Below the pieces are notes generated by a model. The model did not search any database. It had not been told where the DNA came from and saw only the letters and a program-made list of their open reading frames with translations. From Stigmatella ashevillena (GTDB taxonomy: Bacteria > Myxococcota > Myxococcia > Myxococcales > Myxococcaceae), in assembly GCF_028368975.1 (NCBI RefSeq), contig NZ_JAQNDM010000001.1, positions 496,001-560,000 on the forward strand: 64,000 bases of DNA, in the 5' to 3' direction. Position 1 is the first letter of the stretch; each line of letters begins with the position of its first letter. Made by a program: the position numbers and the translations under genes. This document shows positions 38,208 through 46,148 of this stretch, piece by piece.

Positions 38208-39379
38208 CAGAAGAGCACCGAGAACCCGGCGTAGAAGCTCACGTTGTTGAGGACATCCGACGAGGGCTCCTCGACCAGATCCCTGCCGAGGATGATGTCC
38301 TCGCGGTAGTTCTTCCGGGTCTTGGGATCCACGCCGTCGAACTTCTGGAACTTGCAGCCACTGCTGAGCGGCAGCCCCTCGAAGGGGGAGTTGGAGACGC
38401 GGGCCGCCTCCATCTGCTCGAAGTCCGCCAGGTTGCATCCATCCACGCGGTCCACGCGCGCGGTGTAGACGAGATCCTTCACCTCCAGCCGCACGGCGTA
38501 CGAGTCACCGATCTGCAGGCGGAAGCCGCCTCCCACCGAGCCCAGGAACTTGTTGCCCGCCGCGCCGAAGCGCGCGGGGACGCTGAACGTCTCGCCTCCC
38601 ACCTGGTTGGCCACCTCTGGCCGGATCAAGTGCCGGGTGCCGCCCACCCCCGCGCCACCGCTGAGCACCACGCTGAACTGCGCGAGCGTGTTGTCGTAGA
38701 AGGCGAACTTGCCGTACAGCGGCGTCACCTCCACACCCGCCTGGGCGCCCCACTGGAGCAGCAGCGACGAGGCGGCCTGCGCTTGCTCGCGGACCTTGTC
38801 GATCAGCTCCAGGTTGAAGTCGCTCTCGTTGGTGTGCCAGTTGTACTGGCCCGTCACCTGGAGCGCGAAGTTCTCCTGCAGGTGGTACGTGTAGTGGAGC
38901 GCGCTGCCCAGGTGGTTGGTGAACTTGCCGTTCACCTGCACCGCCACCGGGTAGAGCGAGAACTCGTGCCGGCCCTCGTCCGCGAAGCGCTTCTTCTGGA
39001 CGATGTGGACGGCCACGTTCGGGTTGTACAGGGGCGCGCCATGCACCAGCCGCTGCTGCTCGGCCGTCGTGGTCCGCAGCTCCGACTCGTCCACCGTCAC
39101 CGTGGGCGCATCCGCTGGAATGTCCGTGCCAGGAGCGGGGGCTGCGGCCTCAGGCTCGGCCTCGTCCGCGGAGAGCGGCCGCGCCGTGGAGGGTGTGTCC
39201 TGATCCGGAACGCTGGAGCCCATCTCATGCCGGGGCGCCGCGGGGGAAGGAGGAGTCTCGGAGACCTGGGCGGGCACCGCCAGGGAGGATTGCAGGAGCG
39301 CGGACTCGGCCAGAGGGGCCACCGTCTGCGCCCGGGCAACCGCTGACACGAGGAGCGCGAAGGACAGGATCGTTCGCAT
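38207..39379 (-). CDS. Outer-membrane beta-barrel protein of the Glt/Nfs-type cluster (GltA/GltB or NfsB-like)
   Basis: 390 residues from ATG 39379; the longer ORF is antisense-like. A signal peptide (MRTILSFALLVSAVARAQ) is followed by ~95 residues of a Pro/Glu/Ala-rich linker, then about 280 residues of barrel-type beta strands (LGSALHYTYHLQENFALQVTGQYNW, FGSVGGG-type hairpins) ending FYAGFSVLF with C-terminal Phe. It belongs to the myxobacterial OMP_myx_plus-like group. Its start is 5 bases after the first barrel gene and its stop overlaps the next gene. Confidence 0.85.
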   Translation of the reverse strand: MRTILSFALLVSAVARAQTVAPLAESALLQSSLAVPAQVSETPPSPAAPRHEMGSSVPDQDTPSTARPLSADEAEPEAAAPAPGTDIPADAPTVTVDESELRTTTAEQQRLVHGAPLYNPNVAVHIVQKKRFADEGRHEFSLYPVAVQVNGKFTNHLGSALHYTYHLQENFALQVTGQYNWHTNESDFNLELIDKVREQAQAASSLLLQWGAQAGVEVTPLYGKFAFYDNTLAQFSVVLSGGAGVGGTRHLIRPEVANQVGGETFSVPARFGAAGNKFLGSVGGGFRLQIGDSYAVRLEVKDLVYTARVDRVDGCNLADFEQMEAARVSNSPFEGLPLSSGCKFQKFDGVDPKTRKNYREDIILGRDLVEEPSSDVLNNVSFYAGFSVLF

Positions 39380-39384
39380 AAGCC

Positions 39385-40206
39385 TTAAAAGAGAAAGGTG
39401 TAACCGACGTCGAACTGGACCAGGTGCGTGAGGCCCGGGCTGCCGGCCGGCTCGCCCGTCTCGCGGCCCGCCTCCCACTCATCCCGCACCAACCCCACGC
39501 GGTACTCGTCCTGGAAGGCCCAGTCCCGAATCTCGAGCTTCACGCCATGCCGCTCGAAGGCGAAGAACCGCAACCCCACCGCCGCGCTCACCACCGGCGC
39601 CGCGCGGCTTTCCTTCACCCAGAAACGTTCGTTCGCCGTGGAGCGATCCAGCGGATCCGTCCGGTCATCACAGATGCCCAGGCTTCGATCCACCACCTGG
39701 CCACACTGGATCAGCGACTCGCGCTTGAGGGAGGCCACCCCTCCGCCCACCCACAGGTATGCCTGGAAGTGCGCAGGCACGTCCGCCAGCAAGGACAGTT
39801 TTCCGTACACAGGGGCCCAGCGCACGCCCACCACCCCGTGGAGGTTCATCCGCCAGAGGTCCTCCAGCTCGTCGGTGACCTTCTTGTCTTCCCGGTCCAG
39901 GAAGCTCTCGGAGATGGAGCGCGCCAAGCCCGTGTGTCGGCTGAGCGCATAGCCGCCCCGGGCCTCCAGGGCGAACGTGTCAAAGAGGTTGTAGGCCAGC
40001 CCCACGTTGAAGCTGTAGTGGGCCGTCAAATAGGTGAGAAACGAGACGCCCACGCTGGGGGACAGCTCGAAGTTGCCAGCGGGCCGGTAGAGCCGGTTGC
40101 GGACAACGGCCTCCTCCAACAGCTGCTCCTCCTGTCCGGCGGCGCTCGAGGCCGTCATGGCCAAGGTCAGCGCGGCGAGGACGGGAAGCGAACGAACGGT
40201 CGACAT
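39385..40206 (-). CDS. Outer-membrane beta-barrel protein, first gene of the Glt/Nfs-type cluster (GltA/NfsA-like)
   Basis: 273 residues from ATG 40206, which has a signal peptide (MSTVRSLPVLAALTLAMTASSAAG); the 70 upstream in-frame residues are unlikely coding. Beta strands follow (FELSPSVGVSFLTYLTAHYSFNVGLAYNLF, FALEARGGYAL), and the C-terminus VQFDVGYTFLF ends in Phe. It is related to the next barrel gene in length of strands and family. Transcription appears to start upstream in the 278-base gap before rplC; an inverted repeat lies at -11 to -34 from the ATG. Confidence 0.86.
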   Translation of the reverse strand: MSTVRSLPVLAALTLAMTASSAAGQEEQLLEEAVVRNRLYRPAGNFELSPSVGVSFLTYLTAHYSFNVGLAYNLFDTFALEARGGYALSRHTGLARSISESFLDREDKKVTDELEDLWRMNLHGVVGVRWAPVYGKLSLLADVPAHFQAYLWVGGGVASLKRESLIQCGQVVDRSLGICDDRTDPLDRSTANERFWVKESRAAPVVSAAVGLRFFAFERHGVKLEIRDWAFQDEYRVGLVRDEWEAGRETGEPAGSPGLTHLVQFDVGYTFLF

Positions 40207-40216
40207 AAATTCCCGG

Positions 40217-40240
40217 CGCGGTTCAGGGGGTTGAACCGCG
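40217..40240 (-). promoter_or_regulatory. Inverted repeat just upstream of the first cluster gene
   Basis: CGCGGTTCA (40217-40225) and TGAACCGCG (40232-40240) form a perfect 9-bp inverted repeat with a six-base centre. It lies between a possible promoter and the GGGAATTT ahead of the ATG at 40206, so it could be an operator or a translation-controlling hairpin. Confidence 0.45.
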
Positions 40241-40421
40241 GTATGCGATAAGGATCTGCACCCCCTCGGAGAGCAGGCGTCCCAGCGACGCGTGCCCCCG
40301 GTGGCGCATCCATCTGCCCACGGGAAGCCCTCCGGGCAAGCGGTATGGCGCCCGGGACCGTGCATTTTTTTCACACCGCCCGCTGGCCAACGTTTCCGCC
40401 GCCAGAGGCTGGACATGACAA

Positions 40422-40462
40422 CGCCCCGTCCAGAACCCTGGGGAGGGTTCCAGCACGGGGCG
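40422..40462 (-). terminator. Nested hairpin downstream of rplC
   Basis: Outer arms CGCCCCGT (40422-40429) and ACGGGGCG (40455-40462) enclose a second stem GAACCCT/AGGGTTC. It lies 22 bases after the rplC stop. The following T content is weak, so termination is likely but not certain. Confidence 0.5.
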
Positions 40463-40484
40463 CGGGGATCAGCGACCGCGGGAT

Positions 40485-41156
40485 TTAACCGCGGGCGGCC
40501 TTGTGCTGGGCGCGCAGCGCGACCTTCACGCTCGGCCGCACGTAGACGATGGCGTCATTGTGGCCCGGGACGGCGCCCTTGATGAGCAGCAGCCCCTTCT
40601 CCGTGTCCACATCGACGACCGTCAGGTTCTGCGTCGTCACCTGCTCCACACCGTAGTGACCCGGCATCTTCTTGTTCGGGTAGGTGCGGCCAGGCGTCTT
40701 ACGCTGACCGATGGCGCCCGGGTGACGCTGGTACTCGTGCGTACCGTGGGTCTTCGTCTGGGAGCCCTTGAAGCTCCAGCGCCGCATGACGCCCGAGAAG
40801 CCGCGGCCCTTGGTGGTGCCCGTCACGTCCACCAGTTGCCCCTTGGTGAACAGGTCCGCCTTCACGGCGTCGCCCACGTTGAACTGCGCCGCATCCTCGG
40901 GCGTGACCCGGAACTCCTTCAGGTGACGGCGCAGGGCCGCGCTGTTCTTCTTGAAGAAGCCCCGCTGGGCCTGGTTGAGGACCTTCTCACGGATCTCTCC
41001 GAAGCCCAGCGTCACCGCCGAGTACTGGTCCTTCTCAGGCGTCCGCTTGCCCACCACCTGGCAGGTGCTGACGTCAACGACCGTCACCGGAACGAGGTTG
41101 CCCTCGTCGTTGAACACCTGGGTCATGCCGATCTTCTTGCCAATCAGACCCTTCAC
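40485..41156 (-). CDS. rplC: Ribosomal protein uL3
   Basis: 223 residues from GTG 41156, with GAGG close upstream, giving the normal start (VKGLIGKKIGMTQVF); the longer frame is artefactual. L3 motifs include GTTKGRGFSGVMRRW and HPGAIGQRKTPGRTYPNKKMPGHYG. The protein binds 23S rRNA near the peptidyl-transferase centre and starts 50S assembly. Remarkably, neither rpsJ upstream nor rplD/rplW downstream is present, so rplC is separated from the S10 operon here. A hairpin follows. Confidence 0.96.
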   Translation of the reverse strand: MKGLIGKKIGMTQVFNDEGNLVPVTVVDVSTCQVVGKRTPEKDQYSAVTLGFGEIREKVLNQAQRGFFKKNSAALRRHLKEFRVTPEDAAQFNVGDAVKADLFTKGQLVDVTGTTKGRGFSGVMRRWSFKGSQTKTHGTHEYQRHPGAIGQRKTPGRTYPNKKMPGHYGVEQVTTQNLTVVDVDTEKGLLLIKGAVPGHNDAIVYVRPSVKVALRAQHKAARG

Positions 41157-41300
41157 GTCATCCTCACAGCCAGCGCGTCTCCGCGCAGAAAACTCAATGA
41201 AATCACATGCTTGGCCCGTTTTTACGTCTACGGGCAGCAGGAAGCGGCGCAATCTAGCAGACACGCCTCCCACGTCAAGCACCGAGGGAGCATCGCGGCC

Positions 41301-42074
41301 TTACTCTGCGCGATCCAGTCTCGGGTAGAACGGCGCGAGCTGCGCGTGCGCGAGGCGCTGTGCATACACCTCTTCGCCCACCAGGAACAGCGCTTGATCC
41401 AGGTAATCCTCCGCGGCCTGGGCCTCCTGCTCCTTCTGGGCGATCGCCTGGTCGATCTCCTCCATCGTCTGCTCGTACGCCTCCTTGCGCTCCTCGGCCT
41501 CGTCCATCATCTCCAGGAGACGCTTGTGGGCCAGGATGCCCGGGGCGCCCGGCTGGCCCGGCGTGGGGGTCAGGGCGTTGTTGAGATCATACTCCAGCGC
41601 TTCCACCTCACGGGCGAGCCGCATCTGCATGAGGCGGTTCTTCTTCAGGTTCTGACGCGCGGTGTCGATCAGCTGGGAATCCTGGCGCGTCATCTCCATG
41701 TCGGCGATCTTCGCCTCGAGCTTCTTCAGGCCCTTGGCGGCGTAGCGCACCTCGGCGCGCTTGCCGGACAGCGCCTTGCGCATGTCCTTGACCTTGCCCT
41801 CGATGGCATCCACCGCGCGCTTCCACTTCTTCACCACGGCCTGATGCTCGGCCTTCTCCGCCTCTTGCGCGGCGAGGAAGTCCTGGTAGGCCGCCTCCTC
41901 GTCGTTCATCTGCTGTTCGCAGACGGCGAGCGCCTCGCGGCGGACGACCAGCGCCTCCTCGGCGCGGTACACCCGGTCCATGGTCCGCGGGCAGTTGGGC
42001 TTGCCCGCCAGCAGATCCCTCGCGAGATCCCCGAGTTGGAAGATGAGATCGTTGTAGCTCTCCGCCTTCGCCAT
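41301..42074 (-). CDS. Coiled-coil protein of unknown function
   Basis: 257 residues, ATG 42074. After residue ~40 almost every heptad fits long coiled coils (EALAVCEQQMNDEEAAYQDFL, AVDAIEGKVKDMRKALSGKRAEV, GLKKLEAKIADMEM), broken by a Pro/Gly hinge (PTPGQPGAPG) and resumed afterwards. There is no signal peptide or membrane segment; cytosolic. Lies 144 bases upstream of rplC on the same strand. Probably a structural or scaffold protein; no family recognised. Confidence 0.75.
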   Translation of the reverse strand: MAKAESYNDLIFQLGDLARDLLAGKPNCPRTMDRVYRAEEALVVRREALAVCEQQMNDEEAAYQDFLAAQEAEKAEHQAVVKKWKRAVDAIEGKVKDMRKALSGKRAEVRYAAKGLKKLEAKIADMEMTRQDSQLIDTARQNLKKNRLMQMRLAREVEALEYDLNNALTPTPGQPGAPGILAHKRLLEMMDEAEERKEAYEQTMEEIDQAIAQKEQEAQAAEDYLDQALFLVGEEVYAQRLAHAQLAPFYPRLDRAE

Positions 42075-42138
42075 GGGCGCGTTTTACGCCCAAGGCGTGG
42101 GGGATGTCAGCCCCGGTCAAGGGGCTGTCCGCGCCGCG

Positions 42139-42588
42139 CTACGGTTCGGCGACAGCTTCCAGGACCGGGAAGGTCCCTTCCGCCAGCGCCAGCAGCTCCC
42201 GGGAGCGGTCCTGCTCCTCGGTGCGGTTGAGCTCGCACACCCACGCGGAGGACAGATCCGCGTGCTGGCGGGCCATCTCCGCCGTGGACTCGTAGCGGGT
42301 GGCCGCGGTGCGGGCGAAGACTCCTTCGCGGCGCAGCTCCAGGGCCAGGTCCTCCCCCACTTCGAAGTCCTCGGAGGGCACCGGCAACGGCCCCCTGCCC
42401 AGCGCCGCGAGCCGCGCCAACAGGCGCGACGCGTGCGCGCGGCAGAACGCCGCCAGGACCATCAGACGTGCCCTGGCACGTGGCTCCGGCACACGCTCCG
42501 CCAACGCAGTCATGCGGCGTGCTGAGATGACTTCTGCTTCCCAGGCTGCGGCCAGTGCCGCGGCCAAGCGAGAGTGTCTCGCCCCCAT
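42139..42588 (-). CDS. Small hypothetical all-helical protein
   Basis: 149 residues, ATG 42588. The sequence is Ala/Leu/Arg/Glu-rich helix pairs (AAAWEAEVISARRMTALAERV, RARLMVLAAFCRAHASRLLARL) with a polar loop and a C-terminal helix. The spacing resembles ferritin-like or DUF-type four-helix bundles, but no Glu/His metal pattern is clear. Coded on the minus strand between the HupE/UreJ-like gene and the coiled-coil gene. Function unknown; confidence concerns its being a real gene. Confidence 0.6.
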   Translation of the reverse strand: MGARHSRLAAALAAAWEAEVISARRMTALAERVPEPRARARLMVLAAFCRAHASRLLARLAALGRGPLPVPSEDFEVGEDLALELRREGVFARTAATRYESTAEMARQHADLSSAWVCELNRTEEQDRSRELLALAEGTFPVLEAVAEP

Positions 42589-42642
42589 CAGCGACCCCTT
42601 TCCCCACCGTCGGCGGCAACTTAAGAACGGGTTTCTGAGTAT

Positions 42643-43713
42643 TCAACCGACCCGCTCGATCAACCAGTTTATGCCCATGAACAAAACAGCACCAGAGAGC
42701 AGTACGACTATCTTCCGATGAACGGCAGGCCGACGTTGAATCAGCCGCATAAGCGGCAAAACAGGCAAGACGACGAGCGCTTGTCCCAGCTCCACGCCAA
42801 AGTTGAAGCCTAACAGTTCTGACAGCCCCGACTTTTCCAAACCGTGGCCCGCCAGCACCCGGGCAAAGCCAAGGCCATGCACCAGTCCGAAAAGAAAAGT
42901 GAGCAAAGGACGGTATCGGGGCTGACGCACCAAGAGGTTCTCGGCCGCCACGTAGAGGATTGAGACGGCAATGGCCACCTCGGCCCAGTGGGCCCGCTGC
43001 GCATCCAGGGGAAGCACGCCCAGCGCCGTGGCCCCCAGCGTGAGGGAGTGGGCCACGGTGAACGCGCTCACCAGGGCAAGCACCCGCTTGAGCGTGCCGC
43101 CCACGAGCAGCAACGCGGCCAGGAAGGCCAGATGGTCCGCCCCTTCGAAGATGTGCTTCATCCCCAGGTGCACCCAGCCAGCCAGACCTGGCACTCGCTG
43201 CGGCGCCTCCCCTGCGTCGGAGACCACCACCTGGGGCTGGCGTGCATCCACGACGCGGGACACGCCCTGTCCACCGCCGGGACGGCTCCACACCACCTGA
43301 TAGCGAGGGGGAAGGACAGACAGCAGCCCGAACGTCTGCCACACCGGTCCGGGCGGGCAATGGAAGGTGGCAGTCAGTTCTACGAACGTTTCGTGCCACT
43401 GGGCCGTCTGTCCAACCCGGGCACAGGGCCCCTCCGGTGTGCGAAGGGACGCCCTATCCCAAACACCCACGGCGAGCGCCGGGTGCCTCGCATCCAGGTC
43501 TTTCTGGGAGACAGGCTTTTCTTCGTCAGTGCGATTGGAAAGCAACACTTCCAGCGTACTGACTGTCATTGTCAGCCGCGCATGGACCTGCGGCGCCCCC
43601 GGTTGTGAGCGGCCGGTTTGCGCAAAGAGGAGGTCCGCGTCGTGCGCGAGCGCCCCGCCCGCCAGCAGCAACAGCAGCAGGGCCAGGGGCGCCGCGAGTC
43701 GTTCCGTCCGCAT
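42643..43713 (-). CDS. HupE/UreJ-family membrane protein
   Basis: 356 residues, ATG 43713. Signal peptide MRTERLAAPLALLLLLLAGGALA, a beta-rich periplasmic domain of about 150 residues, then ~6 membrane helices with the family motifs HIFEGADHLAFL, SAFTVAHSLTL, FGLVHGLGFA and NFGVELGQ. HupE/UreJ proteins transport nickel/cobalt; the large domain in front is the HupE/UreJ_2 form found far from hydrogenase genes, whose substrate is unclear. It lies in a minus-strand group with the zinc-ribbon pair, but no Ni enzyme is nearby. Confidence 0.86.
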   Translation of the reverse strand: MRTERLAAPLALLLLLLAGGALAHDADLLFAQTGRSQPGAPQVHARLTMTVSTLEVLLSNRTDEEKPVSQKDLDARHPALAVGVWDRASLRTPEGPCARVGQTAQWHETFVELTATFHCPPGPVWQTFGLLSVLPPRYQVVWSRPGGGQGVSRVVDARQPQVVVSDAGEAPQRVPGLAGWVHLGMKHIFEGADHLAFLAALLLVGGTLKRVLALVSAFTVAHSLTLGATALGVLPLDAQRAHWAEVAIAVSILYVAAENLLVRQPRYRPLLTFLFGLVHGLGFARVLAGHGLEKSGLSELLGFNFGVELGQALVVLPVLPLMRLIQRRPAVHRKIVVLLSGAVLFMGINWLIERVG

Positions 43714-43752
43714 GGGATGCCGGACAGCCTGCCTGCCGTCTCCGGGCCGCGT

Positions 43753-44310
43753 CTACTCCTGGATGAACTCGAGCTGCACCTGATGGCGGCCGCTCGGCTC
43801 CCCGTGCCGCGTGCCACAGCGCGGGCAGTAGAAGGGGCCATCCCAATCCCACTGGGACTTCACGTCGTCGCCACAGCACACCATGGGAACGAGGCGCAGG
43901 TCCTCGGGATCCTCGCCCGGCCCTTCCGGCAGCGCATCCGGCGCCACCGCGACGAAGGTGGGCCGCGGGTTCTGGGAGAGCGTGCGCGACACATGGGACA
44001 GCTGCTCGTAGCGCACGTGGTTGGCCCACCCCCGCGCGAGCGCTTCCAGATAATCGCAGTGGTCCCGGGCCAGCCACTCATCCCCGTCGGCGTGGTGGCC
44101 ACAATACAGGCAGTGCCAGGAAGGCACCGGCTCGAAGCCCTCGTCCACGTTCTCGAAGGGAAAGATCGACGCCAACCGGCGCTGCAACACCCGTGCGTCG
44201 AAGGGGCTCGGGAGCGTCTTGAAGGTGCGCTGACAGTGCGGGCACTGCCGCCGCACGAAGCCAGAAGGATCCCGCGGCAACCCCACGTCCATTCGCGCCT
44301 CCGGGGTCAT
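43753..44310 (-). CDS. Zinc-ribbon protein of unknown function
   Basis: 185 residues from ATG 44310, whose first base overlaps the stop of the small membrane protein gene (TGATG). Three C-x2-C pairs are visible: CPHC (23-26), CLYC (67-70) and CPRC (162-165), plus a Cys-Cys at 145-146, so it probably binds two or more zinc ions. There is no signal peptide. Cytosolic. Apart from the zinc-binding residues no enzyme motif is seen. Start choice rests on the overlap; a longer frame starting upstream is not supported. Confidence 0.78.
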   Translation of the reverse strand: MTPEARMDVGLPRDPSGFVRRQCPHCQRTFKTLPSPFDARVLQRRLASIFPFENVDEGFEPVPSWHCLYCGHHADGDEWLARDHCDYLEALARGWANHVRYEQLSHVSRTLSQNPRPTFVAVAPDALPEGPGEDPEDLRLVPMVCCGDDVKSQWDWDGPFYCPRCGTRHGEPSGRHQVQLEFIQE

Positions 44311-44465
44311 CACACCACCATCCTCCGCCCCTGACGGGCCACCGCGAGGATGAGGGCCACCACCGCGAAGAGCAGCAGCAGATGGACCCAAAGGCCTTCC
44401 GTGGAGCCGGTCACCATCCCCACGCTCCACAGTACGAACAGGATGATGCTCATCGTCCAGAACAC
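44310..44465 (-). CDS. Short two-helix membrane protein (lmo0937-like)
   Basis: 51 residues from GTG 44465, with AGGAGGGGG 7-12 bases upstream; ATG 44453 is the alternative. The protein begins FWTMSIILFVLWSVG and has a second hydrophobic stretch LLLLFAVVALILAVARQ, ending in a basic tail. This matches the very short lmo0937-family membrane proteins. Too small for most gene tracks. It overlaps the zinc-ribbon gene by one base, implying translational coupling. Function unknown. Confidence 0.75.
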   Translation of the reverse strand: MFWTMSIILFVLWSVGMVTGSTEGLWVHLLLLFAVVALILAVARQGRRMVV

Positions 44466-44686
44466 GCCCGCCCCCTCCTGGCATCGTCAACCGTGGGCGA
44501 AACTAGGGAGCCCCGCCCGTGGCGGCAACCCCTGGCAGCCGGGGGGCGGATCAGCGCTTTCGACAGCCCTGGATGGGCAAATCTCTTCCACGAACGGGCA
44601 TTTTTTCTGGCCCACGTTGGCTCACCGCCCTCCAGGGAGGTGCGCCGTTTCAAGAGATCTTAATGATAGGGGGCCGCCCGTCTGGT

Positions 44687-44702
44687 TGGCACGCCGGGTG
44701 CT
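44687..44702 (+). promoter_or_regulatory. Sigma-54-like promoter upstream of the lytic transglycosylase
   Basis: TGGCACGCCGGGTGCT matches the sigma-54 consensus TGGCACRNNNNTTGCW with one deviation (GTGC for TTGC). GG and GC are correctly spaced for -24/-12. It lies 60-75 bases before the ATG. Confidence 0.55.
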
Positions 44703-44761
44703 TTGAGCCCGGGCAGGAATGCCGAGGCGCGACAGGTCGGTGCGCCGTGAGGAGCTGGGCG

Positions 44762-45499
44762 ATGCAACGGTGGACGGTGACGGTGGCGGCGGCGTCGATT
44801 CTGGCAGGACTGGCGGTTCCAGGTTTTCCTTCCCGGTTGCCGGACAGCGCGGTGGGCGAGAAACCCGAGATCGCGGCGCTGCGCGTTCAGCTCGCCGAGC
44901 GTGAGAACGCGCTCCGGGAGGCCGAGGCGCGCCTGAAGGACTACCAGGACGAGGTGCTCTATGCGGAAGCGGCGCGGCTGGGGGTGGCCGAAGCGGTGAA
45001 GGCCTCCGGCCTGCCGCTCCGGCAGCAGCGGCGCGTGGCGGTGGCCATCGTTCGCGAGGCCGAGCGCAACAGCGTCGACCCGATGCTCGTCGTCGCGCTG
45101 ATCCGCTGCGAGAGCTCCTTCAACAACTATGCGGTGTCCGGGGTGGGGGCCATGGGGCTGATGCAGGTGATGCCGGGCACCGGCACCTATCTGGCGGACA
45201 AGGCGGGCTACCGGCTGGGGCGCTCCACCAACCTCTTCGACGCCGAGACGAACATCGAGCTGGGCACCGCCTACCTGGCGGACCTCATCCAGCGCTTCGG
45301 CACCGTGGAGCAGGCCCTGGTGGCCTACAACGCCGGGCCGGGCCTGGCCCGCCGCATCCTCTCCAAGCACGAGGTGCGTAAGAAGTTCATGGCGGGCTAC
45401 CCCGCCAAGGTCGTGGGCGAGTTCCGCAAGCTCAAGGCTCAGCAGGAGCGCGAGCTGACCCTGCGTGCTCAGCAGCAGACGGAAGGCAGCAAGAGCTGA
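44762..45499 (+). CDS. Lytic transglycosylase (SLT domain) with N-terminal signal/anchor
   Basis: 245 residues from ATG 44762 (GAGGAG upstream); the long upstream frame is not used. MQRWTVTVAAASILAGLAV is a signal or anchor. A short coiled coil (LRVQLAERENALREAEARLKDYQ) precedes the Slt70-type domain: catalytic Glu117 in IRCESSFN, then GVGAMGLMQVMPGT and ALVAYNAGPG. The enzyme cuts peptidoglycan between MurNAc and GlcNAc by making 1,6-anhydro-MurNAc. Possible roles include envelope-complex insertion or predation. The upstream sigma-54-like site implies regulated expression. Confidence 0.93.
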   Translation: MQRWTVTVAAASILAGLAVPGFPSRLPDSAVGEKPEIAALRVQLAERENALREAEARLKDYQDEVLYAEAARLGVAEAVKASGLPLRQQRRVAVAIVREAERNSVDPMLVVALIRCESSFNNYAVSGVGAMGLMQVMPGTGTYLADKAGYRLGRSTNLFDAETNIELGTAYLADLIQRFGTVEQALVAYNAGPGLARRILSKHEVRKKFMAGYPAKVVGEFRKLKAQQERELTLRAQQQTEGSKS

Positions 45500-45727
45500 C
45501 GGTTGTGCAACATCCTCTTCGCCCGGTAATGGACACTCAGACACTTTTCCCAAGGGGGGGGACTGAAAAGTCTTCTGATTTGCGCACATTGTTCCCGCCG
45601 TACGGTGCATCCCTCTGGATTTCCGGAGGTTTCCAGGCCCACGTCGGCTTGGAAAATGCTTCAGGTGCCGTGACCGTTCTGGATTCAGGGCGCCGTAGCT
45701 CGATACGGCCTAAAGGGAGAGCGCATC
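45500..45727. other. Intergenic region before the STAS gene
   Basis: 228 bases without a supported gene. A small inverted repeat GCCGTA (45692-45697)/TACGGC (45704-45709) sits just before the GGGAGA ribosome binding site of the STAS gene. Confidence 0.35.
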
Positions 45728-46045
45728 ATGGCGGGGTTACAGATCCACCAAGAGGAATTGTCCGGACGCGTGACCCTTCGCTTGGAGGGGACGTTGGACT
45801 GGAGGACGGCCGCGCAGCTGCGCCATTCCCTGGAAGAGCTGGGTTCACGTGAAGTGGTGCTGGACTTCACGCACTTGCGTGAATTCAAGGACACCGCGGT
45901 GGGGGTGCTCACCGGAGAGCTGACGGCGCGCAAGGTGCAACTGCGCGGGCTGGCCGGCCACCACGAGCGCATGTTCCGTTATTTCGGGGTCAGCACCGGC
46001 GCCTCGCCTCGCGCCTACTACACCCCGGAAGAATTGCTGGCCTGA
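45728..46045 (+). CDS. STAS-domain protein
   Basis: 105 residues, ATG 45728, consisting of a single STAS domain: strand VTLRLEGTLDW, helix AAQLRHSLEEL, strand EVVLDFTHL and the loop REFKDTAVGVL. In anti-sigma-factor antagonists this loop carries the phosphorylated Ser/Thr of D-S-x-G; here the sequence is FKDTAV, with Thr and no Ser, so phosphorylation control may be weak or lost. No adjacent anti-sigma kinase gene. Possibly a partner of a membrane or stress signalling protein. Confidence 0.82.
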   Translation: MAGLQIHQEELSGRVTLRLEGTLDWRTAAQLRHSLEELGSREVVLDFTHLREFKDTAVGVLTGELTARKVQLRGLAGHHERMFRYFGVSTGASPRAYYTPEELLA

Positions 46046-46148
46046 GCCTCGCTGCTCAGGCACCGAGGAAGCATCGAGGAAGATCAGGCCCCGCGGTCTG
46101 GACAGAAGTCCCAGCAAGCGGGCGGCTCGGGTTAGACTGCTGGATGGG

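Noticed and set aside
44519..44761. Upstream in-frame extension of the lytic transglycosylase
   Set aside because: The ATG at 44762 has a good GAGGAG and starts the hydrophobic signal, and the sigma-54-like promoter lies inside the extension.
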